This document shows, piece by piece, positions 57,070 to 64,000 of a stretch of DNA of 64,000 nucleotides. Position 1 is the stretch's first letter; every line of letters begins with the position of its first letter. The notes below the pieces were generated by a model. It was not told the origin of the DNA and searched no databases. It worked only from the letters and a program-made list of their open reading frames with translations. Both the position numbers and the translations under genes were made by a program. Source of the DNA: Didymella arachidicola (lineage: Eukaryota; Ascomycota; Dothideomycetes; Pleosporales; Didymellaceae); the NCBI GenBank assembly GCA_016630955.3, contig CM049992.1:1736001-1800000 (forward strand), read 5' to 3'.

Positions 57070-57726
57070 ATGTTCTTCTCTCAACTCACCGCGCTTTGCA
57101 CGCTTCCCTTATTTGCCTTTGGCATGAAGAAGCGCGACGTCCCATCCAGCTTCGCTCTGTACGGATATGGCCAAGACTTCGGCGGGTTGCCCTTGTTCTA
57201 CGCAGACGGCAGGTAGAGTGTTCTCTCAGCCTGACCTTGCTGACAGCTCAAGGCTATGCGTACATAGGCGACGTATCTCAATCGAACAGCAGCGATGCAG
57301 CGACTGTTGTCTGTAAGTGTTAGCTAGGCCCATCTCCCCGGTGTGTGCTGACGATAAGCAGTCGCTCCTGAAGCCGACAAAGTCTGGATCGGCAATCCCA
57401 ACACCACGCTGTCGACTAACTCTACCGCCGTGAATTGGTCAAACGTTACATTCTACATTCCGGACAACATCGCTTCGGACAACATCGCTTCGGACAAGCG
57501 AATTGGCTTCCTGGCAAGTAATGCATCCACGGACGGTGCCACCACGACGGGATTTTCCTTTTATGGATCGACTTCTATTCATATCACGGAGAGTGGAACG
57601 CTGGAGACAAGCTTTTACTCACTCCAGATCAGTGATCGTACCCACCGCCTCTACTGGAACGACACAAGCCTCGGTCAGGTACCCGTTGTACTGAGAAGCG
57701 TGGCGCCTTCAAACCCACCCAATTGA
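57070..57726 (+). CDS. Small secreted protein
   Basis: 187 residues from exons 57070-57208, 57253-57312 and 57362-57726. Signal peptide MFFSQLTALCTLPLFAFG. The mature part carries FALYGYGQDFGGLPLFYADG|YAYIGDVSQ, a pattern I recall from fungal secreted proteins of unknown function, then many N-glycosylation sequons (NTT, NST, NWS, NVT, NAS). The first intron fits only with a GC donor (GACG|GCAGGT) and the AG at 57252; the GT donor two bases later gives a frameshift. A perfect 15-bp duplication repeats DNIAS in the protein. No cysteine-rich effector pattern. Secretion is predicted; function unknown. Confidence 0.75.
57461..57490 (+). repeat. 15-bp in-frame tandem duplication
   Basis: Two perfect copies of CGGACAACATCGCTT at 57461-57475 and 57476-57490 inside the secreted-protein gene; adds five residues. 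Confidence 0.9.
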
Positions 57727-58009
57727 GGATAGGCAGTCAGTCAGTGTATGGCAAAGTATATCTGCAGGCGAGGGGTGTGAGCAGTTTACAGTTTGTAGCT
57801 TCGTAAGAATGGTTGACCTTTTCCCGTGTACGCTTGGATGTCTTGTTTAGCAATGAATACTACGTATTTCGCCTATGGCCCGCTTTTGTGTGATAGCACA
57901 TCTTGTCAATAGTGATGATTGGCCAGGTGTACACAGACAGGAATGTGTTCGTTCACGACATCAATGACTGTGAACGTAACTATTGATGGCGTGGCACTGC
58001 ATCTTCGTA

Positions 58010-58092
58010 CCACCACCTAGACAAAAACAAGTCGGACACTTTTGATGAGGTCAACGGCCAAAGGTGTCCGATATTTTTTGTCCAGGTGGTGG
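58010..58092. mobile_element. Short fold-back element, family B
   Basis: 83 bp, almost entirely inverted repeat: the left arm CCACCACCTAGACAAAAA... pairs with ...TTTTTTGTCCAGGTGGTGG over about 33 bp. Flanked by TA at 58008-58009 and 58093-58094. Could be a deletion derivative of a Tc1-type element. Confidence 0.75.
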
Positions 58093-58180
58093 TACCGCGC
58101 GTCGAAGGTTTCAGCAAAGCGCATTGCATGTGGGGCTGCAGATGTTCCCATACGGCGGACCATCAGTCATTGGTAGGATC

Positions 58181-58400
58181 ACCATCTAGTCAAAAAAAAT
58201 CGGATACTTTTGATGATGTAAGCGATCTCGATCCGCATCAACACCACAACATTGCTCTATATTTAAGACACCATAACTCTACTAAAACTTTATTTTTTCT
58301 AAAATAAACTTTAATTGCGATACAATAATACAGCATCTTAATAGCCTTAAAAATAATTACACGCCTATACGATTATTGTGGCTGCTGCACTAGGTGGTGG
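58181..58400. mobile_element. Mutated relative of family B, AT-rich
   Basis: The left end matches the family B arm through TTTTGATGA, and most differences are C-to-T or G-to-A (CCACCTAG to CCATCTAG, GTCGGACAC to ATCGGATAC). The right end CTAGGTGGTGG is intact. The interior is very AT-rich. This is what RIP leaves in filamentous ascomycetes. Confidence 0.65.
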
Positions 58401-59140
58401 CCTGTCCGTGGGATATTCATCGAGTCGCGAAGATATGGATTTTGGGGCGTAATCGTGCGATTGTTTTGGAGATGTTTATGGTGGAAAGGTGGCGAACCCC
58501 CCAAACCGCACTTTTGTAGGTAGTCTGTTCTGGAGCCTCACCACGGCAAGAACAGGGTCCAGATATAAAACAAATCCCTCACCATGCTCCATTCAGCGCC
58601 TGCAAACCCACAAGCAACCCAGCAGGATACCAGTAGTTCAACGCAAGATCCGTACGGTGTGGTTCTAGCCATGCAACTCCAGCTCGATCCGCATAAACAT
58701 ACCCTCCCGTACCACGCCTCGCCAAGCCTTGCGCCCAGCATCGCCCCGAAACCCACTCAAAACCCGCCCAAACCAACCACGCATCACAGTTGCAGACACA
58801 AAACTGTCGTTACCAGTCTACGACCAGTTACTGCGCAAATACAGTGGCTGTCAAGCTCATTCGAGCATCGCGAAGCCTCAATCTCCACACGGAAATAACT
58901 TGGCTACTCGCACATGTTTGATTTACGCAATCAGCTCAGACCTCACAAAATATGGGGCATCGTGAGGGCGGACACGAGCCAAGTCGACTTGCATATGCTC
59001 TCGTCTTCCCCACAGGATGTCCCTGAGTACTGCTGTGCAGCCCTTCACTCGCGCTCCCCATCCACCGTCGATCAATTCAATTCTTTCCGGCTGGTCCGCT
59101 ATTCACCGTTAACAATTTAACTGTTTTTCACTTCCTCACC

Positions 59141-60294
59141 ATGTACAAACTCGTGTCATTGTCGCTGCTGGCTTTGGCCGCTGCAGTACCGGCGCCGCAA
59201 CGCAATAGAGGAGGAGGTCAGCAACGACCAACGGCACAGCAACAAGCCGCACGTGTACCGATGGGCATCAGCCAGGCACAAGACGGAAGCATGATACTCG
59301 ATGACATGGTAATGGTCAAGTAAGTCTGAAACATTCCCCGCTTAGTACACTGGGAACTTGACACTAACATATCAACAACAGCGGCCTACCAATTCGCTTC
59401 AAGATCGCTGCACCAGCGGATCAGTTCATGGTAGGATCGGGAGTACCCGGCGCCGCAGCGACGAGCGGCAACGGCACCATGGGGGCCAATGTGCTGCTGC
59501 ACGGCGACGGGGGACAGTCCTTCTTCGACATGCCAAACCAGAACGTGCAAGCCAACACAATGGGCGTGGCGCTGCTCGCACCCAACTCCAACCTCTTCTG
59601 GGGCGGCGGTAGTGGTTTGCAACGTACCGACGGCGTTGCCCACGCGCAAGCAGTCAACGACTGGATCCAGAACGAGATGCCGAAGCGCGTCGCGGTCAAC
59701 ATGAGCGCGATGGTGTTTACCGGTGTGAGCGGCGGGAGTCTGCTCATGAGCGGCTTCTTTGTGCCCGCGCAGATGCAGAACTATGCGCCGAGCGCGGTAG
59801 AGTTGAACTGCGGTGGCATGCCACCACAGGTTGATGTTGTAAATGCTACAGCTGTGGCGAGCACGAGGATTCACTTTCAGTCCACGCAGTCGGAGCTCAA
59901 GCTACTGCAGGGCAGCATCCCGCAGGCTGTTACTGCGTACGAGCAGATTGCAACAGGCCAGGGGCTTAGCACTGCGCAGGTGAATCAGTTGCAGACTGTG
60001 GATAATACGCCGCAGGGCGGGCATTGCGCGTTCGACGGACAGGGCTTTGTGTCTGGGGTACAGACCATGCTGTCGAGCTACTCGAATGTTGTGCAGGGCG
60101 GAAATGGCGTGGTCACAGGCATTGGGGCGCCGAGTACTGGGCAGGTTACAACTGGAGTCGTGGGAAAGGAGAACCTGCAGTTTACTGGTGGAAAGAAACG
60201 CGAGGCGGAGTCGATGGTCTTCGCGAGGTGGGCGCAAGATGTTGTCATAGAAGAGGATGTAGCGCTGCTGGCGTGCGATCGTACTTCGTGCTAG
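59141..60294 (+). CDS. Secreted alpha/beta-hydrolase-like protein
   Basis: Exons 59141-59319 and 59382-60294 (62-nt intron, GTAAGT donor) encode 363 residues. Signal peptide MYKLVSLSLLALAAAVPAPQ, then a Gln/Arg-rich linker. The core has ANVLLHGDGGQSF, GVALLAPNSNLFWGGGSG and GVSGGSLLMSGFF, which looks like a nucleophile elbow (GxSGG), and a late GGHCAF that could supply the histidine. That fits an alpha/beta-hydrolase (esterase/peptidase) fold, but I cannot name a family or confirm the aspartate. Extracellular by the signal peptide. A KKREAE stretch (about residue 340) may be a processing site. The stop at 60292 is 273 nt from the convergent uL14 gene. Confidence 0.75.
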
Positions 60295-60566
60295 TTGGAA
60301 ATCCTACACATTTCATGTAAGCATGTTCAAGCATTGACCATTGTCACCGGCTTCTCATTGTACAGCATTGTGGCTGATGTATCACGTCGGTCGGTGCAAT
60401 CGAGGCAAACGTGTTGGTGTGTTCATCGTATTCTTCATTTGACTGGTATTGTGAAGGTCGTCCACTGCTATTCGGTGCAATGTCCGCTTCCAATCCTTCC
60501 ACCCGTAAATGCATTTTCGCCGTTCCCGTAGACCCGTAAATGTTGGAGAAGCAGAAAAAAGACACT

Positions 60567-61206
60567 TTACATGACGACACCGGAGTTGGAGGCGATACGC
60601 TGCGATTTGTTAGCCGATTTTTCCCCTCATCGACAACGGCGCAACGTACGGGCCACAGCTCAGCAGCCTCCTTGGCGACGGGGCCGGTGATGGCAGAGCC
60701 CTTCATCTCACCCTTGGGGTTGACAATGACACCGGCGTTGTCCTCGAAGTAGAGGAAGACACCGTCACCTCGCCTCCAGGGCTTGCTCTGGCGGACAATG
60801 ACGGCGGGCATGACCTTCTTCCTGAGCTCAGGCTTTCCCTTCTTGACGGTGGCCATGACCATGTCGCCGGCACCACCAGCGGGCAGGCGGTTAAGGCGCG
60901 CACCAATGCCCTTAACGGAGATGATGTACAGGTTGCGGGCGCCGGAGTTGTCGCAGCAGTTCATGACGGCGCCGCTGTATTCGCATTAGCCTCCGTTCCT
61001 CTCAAATCATGGAACGACCCTCTCAAGACACTGCACGATCGGTGTTTGTTCTGCGCGGGGGTTCGAGAGCGGTCGCGGGCGGTTGGACGTACACAGGAAG
61101 ACCGAGGGTCATCCTCAGCTTGTTACCGGAAGAACCACGTCTGCGAGAATCAGCATTTGCGCATCCATGGTCGTGTCATCGCAACATACCCGCGCTTGGA
61201 GGCCAT
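60567..61206 (-). CDS. RPL23: 60S ribosomal protein uL14 (L23)
   Basis: A core protein of the large ribosomal subunit, near the GTPase-factor side and bridge B8. Exons 61190-61206 (17 nt), 61093-61140, 60650-60974 and 60567-60599 encode 140 residues, the eukaryotic length. The joins give MASKRGRGSSGNKLRMTLGLPVGAVMNCCDNSGARNLY-type sequence in stretches, then AGDMVMATVKKGKPELRKKVMPAVIVRQ, FYFEDNAGVIVNPKGEMKGSAITGPV-type core and the end ELWPRIASNSGVVM. Tiny first exons are common in fungal ribosomal-protein genes. Complete and housekeeping. The simple long frame from the internal ATG at 60964 misses 25 N-terminal residues and reads through the last intron. Confidence 0.96.
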
Positions 61207-61740
61207 TTTGACTGTATGATGTGGTTAGTGGGAGGGCGAGATATCGGGTGCTGCAAAGTTCGAGGAAGCGACGACGATGTCAATATTCTCAGTGCTTGCC
61301 CCGTTAGCGAAGGCGCTAGCTGAGCCTGACGTTAGCGGCTTTGGAAAGTGGGGCCAGTCAGAACATCAACACCACGACCTTGCGAAGTGCGCTACGGCAG
61401 AATTTGTACTGCGGTATGCGGTTACAGATATCGGCCGCGGGGTCCATGCAGAATGTGATATTCTCCTTAATGCACCCAGACTGCGCTCCAGCGTTGTGCG
61501 ACAGCATACGTATCCCATGATCCGCCGGCGTTAACGGCGCCTGAAAAGTTGCTGCGCTTGACTCATTCGGCGATTCGTCATCCAGTTATTCAATAATATA
61601 CAAGATACCATATGCTGACCTTCATCGATACACGTAGCATCTGTCCGGCCACCACGGAGTCAGCCAGAGCTTTCGCGACACATCTTTCTATCATCGTGCA
61701 CCGCTTACAGCAGCTTTGAAGCCCTCATTCTCTCACTGCC
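61207..61740. other. Intergenic, no gene seen
   Basis: Divergent promoter region of uL14 and NAT. Nothing recognised. Confidence 0.5.
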
Positions 61741-62703
61741 ATGGTCCTTCCTTCCGCCTTCGATCAGGCTCATGTCGATGCCTTTTACGACTTCATTGGC
61801 TTTCCTGCTAGCCTGCGACAACATCAGCCACTGCAGGACCCAGCAAAAGATGTTCACTTCCTTACACAGCTCCATATCCATATGATCGCAGCGGTCCCAT
61901 ACGACAATCTCTGGCTGCACTACAGCCCCACCCATAGAGTCGACATCACCGCTCTCGGCAACTTCGACAAGGTTGTCCAGCAATCACGCGGCCGTGGGAG
62001 CTACTGCATGGGCAATCATGTCCTTCTCAACCACATCCTCCGATTCCTGGGTTTTCCCGTCTACCTTGGCCCAGCCCGCACTCGGCCACGTATCGACTCT
62101 GTGCCCACCGGTGAATTTCCCGGCTGGATCCATCTGGTGAACATAATCACGCTGTCCGATGGCCAAGTCTGGACCATGGACGTTGGCTTCGGTGGTGACG
62201 GTCCCACAAGACCCATGCCGCTGGTCCACGACAAGCCACAAGTCAATCTCGGCAGCCAGGAGGTCCGTCTGGTCCATGAATGGATCCCCACACAGTTACA
62301 CCGCACAGAAGTAAGCAAGCTCTGGATCTACGAGTATCGTAATGGGAAGGACAGGCCGTGGAATTCGTTCTACGCTTTCTCCGAAACGGAGGCGATGGAG
62401 GCAGACTTCCATGTTATCAACCACTTCACGGGTACATCGCCTGACAGCCACCAAACGGTCACGCAACTACTCGTCAAGTTCTTGAGAAGGGAAAAGCATG
62501 ATGGATCTGGTGATCAAGAGATCTACGGTAAGCGCATGCTGGTCAATGCAGTGGTGAAAGAGAATCTCGGCGGCAAAACAAAGGTCGTAGAGGAGTGCAA
62601 GACGGAGGCAGACCGAATCAGAGTCTTAAAGGATTGGTTCGGTATTACTCTTACAGAGGAAGAAAAGGAAGCTATTAAGGGGACAGCGACGGAGCTGAAG
62701 TAG
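61741..62703 (+). CDS. Arylamine N-acetyltransferase (NAT)
   Basis: Transfers an acyl group from acyl-CoA to arylamines or hydrazines; fungal NATs detoxify plant benzoxazinone products and anilines. One exon, 320 residues. The Cys-His-Asp triad is present: C89 in GSYCMGN, H131 in GWIHLVNI and D147 in MDVGFGG. The usual RGGYCxEN block around the cysteine is changed here to RGRGSYCMGNH, losing the common Glu two residues after Cys. PYDNLWLHY near residue 54 and EFPGWIH are typical. Cytosolic. A Lys/Glu-rich C-terminal helix ends the protein (TLTEEEKEAIKG). Confidence 0.92.
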   Translation: MVLPSAFDQAHVDAFYDFIGFPASLRQHQPLQDPAKDVHFLTQLHIHMIAAVPYDNLWLHYSPTHRVDITALGNFDKVVQQSRGRGSYCMGNHVLLNHILRFLGFPVYLGPARTRPRIDSVPTGEFPGWIHLVNIITLSDGQVWTMDVGFGGDGPTRPMPLVHDKPQVNLGSQEVRLVHEWIPTQLHRTEVSKLWIYEYRNGKDRPWNSFYAFSETEAMEADFHVINHFTGTSPDSHQTVTQLLVKFLRREKHDGSGDQEIYGKRMLVNAVVKENLGGKTKVVEECKTEADRIRVLKDWFGITLTEEEKEAIKGTATELK

Positions 62704-63050
62704 TTTGGACGGGTAGACAGTTGTTTGTGTGTCTGTCATCGCGCGTTGTTCTCGTAAGTTTGTGTTAGACTGACATGCATCATATCTAGACTGCGCAAAT
62801 TGGTATCATCCAAAGTAGTGAGCAAGTTCGAGCTGGAGTAGCTGATGTTTGCGCTCCTCAGAATGCATCGAAGAATAGACCATTTGAGTTGAGCTCGTGT
62901 GAACATTTCTTTAATTCTCGCACTTCGGCATATCTGCCTTCACTCTTGCCTGCCACCCTGCCTGGAGATACATATACACTGACGCACCTCATCTCTTTCC
63001 CACCACCCCGCCAGAAACAAATTCAACTGCACCACTCCGTCACGCTGATA
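62704..63050. other. Intergenic, no gene seen
   Basis: 3' region of NAT and promoter of the last gene. A frame open from 62889 is in phase with the next gene but has no ATG before 63051 that fits. Confidence 0.45.
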
Positions 63051-64000
63051 ATGAACGCTGCTCCATCAGAGACGATCCTGCCATGGGCGCCGAACATGGT
63101 CTATCGAACTCGTCGCCACAGGAATCTGCCGCAGACGCTGTGCGAGAAGTTCATTGAGCAACAGGTCTTCACCTTCTTCCGGACCTACCTTCCTATGGGG
63201 GGACCGAACTATAACTACGGCCCAGTGATGGAACGCGCAACACGTTTCGTGCTATACATCGTAAGTCAACGCGAACTGCCGGCCACTAAAGGCATCATCT
63301 TGATCCAGAGCAGGACCTACTCTGCGACGACGTCGACTTCCGCCATGCCTTCTTCACAATGCTGCAGAATCGAGCGTGCCCAAACTCCAAGGCCGCCTCG
63401 ACCTTTCAAAACCGCGAACTTGTCAACCTCCTGAGGATTCTGGCAGAATACCAATGGTCTGGTAACGACCAAGTAGCCGTATCGCGTGCTTACAAGCTTG
63501 TATATCCATCAGGCCGATAGACCCATGGACGACTGACTGACAATCTTCAGGGCTTCTACGCACGCGACTCCGCCATGATCGACCAGCTAGCCTGGGGTCT
63601 GACACACCCTGGTAACGCTCACGCCGGCGTGCGACGCAATTTTGATGATCCCTTCTTCATCGCCGTACTGCTGATTCGCCACTTCAAGTACCACGGCGGC
63701 CTCATCCTCCCACCTCTGCAAGCCGCTCGCATCAAGCAGGCGATCCATGAGATGCTGATCATGAGCGAGAAGGCGCTGAATCGGAGCACTGAGACGTTGT
63801 TTATGTACTACCCGAACTGGTGAGCTGCCTCGAGGTTGTTGGATCGTCGAGTACTGACTTTTGTATAGGCGCGATAGTCTAGGCTTGAAGAAGCCGCCTG
63901 GGTTGGGTGGTCGTGCAAGGGTAGTAACTACTGGACTTTCAGTGACGGTGGGCTATGATGTTGTTCGGCCAGCAAGCGATGAATTGCCACCAGCTGGACC
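63051..64000 (+). CDS. Hypothetical protein, cut by window edge
   Basis: Unrecognised. Exons 63051-63260, 63311-63472, 63551-63819 and 63869-64000+; the reading frame is still open at the edge. Joins read YI|QDLLCDDVDFRHAF, SGNDQ|GFYARDSAM and YYPN|WRDSLGLKK. Exon 1 ends at a GTAAGT donor and uses a GAG acceptor (63310), chosen because the nearby CAG breaks the frame. The chain is helical and soluble-looking: TLCEKFIEQQVFTFFRTYLP, then FFTMLQNRACPNSKAAS. No signal peptide or known motif. It probably continues well beyond the window, so domains may lie further right. Confidence 0.6.

Larger units (their letters stand above)
57727..59140. other. Intergenic with repeat relics
   Basis: About 1.4 kb holding two members of a second fold-back family; AT-rich at 58255-58375. 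No gene supported. Confidence 0.6.

Noticed and set aside
60344..60964. uL14 as a single 206-codon frame from an internal ATG
   Set aside because: It lacks the conserved N-terminus and reads through an intron; the four-exon model gives the exact family length.
1..64000. CRISPR array, bacterial operons or prophage
   Set aside because: No regular spaced repeats, no ribosome-binding pattern, and spliceosomal introns throughout show a fungal nuclear sequence.

Overview
This is a 64-kb piece of nuclear DNA from a filamentous ascomycete (Pezizomycotina, probably Dothideomycetes; the class is inference). The evidence is gene-dense DNA with many short spliceosomal introns (about 44-60 nt, GTRAGT-type donors, CTAAC-like branch sites), a HET-domain protein, an S28 peptidase, an ascomycete laccase ending in DSGV, a DUF7708-type protein, and an AT-rich repeat with RIP-like C-to-T/G-to-A changes. 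I count 26 gene models, one pseudogene, one tRNA and several small inverted-repeat elements. Exon borders were read by eye. Most multi-exon models keep frame across every junction and match the expected family sequence.

Layout. 1-6.5 kb: C-terminal part of a tricalbin (cut by the window edge), a small methyltransferase and RNA polymerase III subunit C34. 7-15 kb: HET-domain protein, amino-acid/GABA-type permease, 6-phosphogluconate dehydrogenase-like enzyme and the exon-junction protein Y14. 16-21 kb: secreted S28 serine peptidase and a bilirubin-oxidase-like multicopper oxidase, followed by 2.5 kb without a convincing gene. 23-29 kb: a large AAA ATPase (ubiquitin-like region, DUF7025-like region, AAA) divergent from a DUF7708/NACHT-like protein whose P-loop is lost. 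29-36.8 kb: vacuolar alkaline phosphatase, tRNA-Thr(UGU), a bZIP factor, a decayed GMC oxidoreductase and a cystathionine gamma-synthase-type PLP enzyme. 37-45 kb: cyclophilin with a mitochondrial presequence, epsin Ent3, Ted1/Cdc1-type phosphoesterase and proline dehydrogenase. 46-57 kb: a weak hypothetical gene, an OPT oligopeptide transporter, a DUF885 protein and a laccase, the last two bracketed by two copies of one MITE family. 57-64 kb: two small secreted proteins, relics of a second fold-back family, ribosomal protein uL14, arylamine N-acetyltransferase and a gene cut by the right edge.

There is no single obvious biosynthetic cluster. Housekeeping genes (Pol III C34, Y14, uL14, Ent3, cyclophilin, Put1, Pho8) alternate with accessory ones. 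The most unusual signals are: four introns best explained by GC-AG splicing, two of them in the laccase; the divergent AAA/NACHT-like pair; the two related MITEs flanking the DUF885-laccase pair; and within-gene switches of C-rich to G-rich coding-strand composition in the methyltransferase, Ted1 and Put1 genes.
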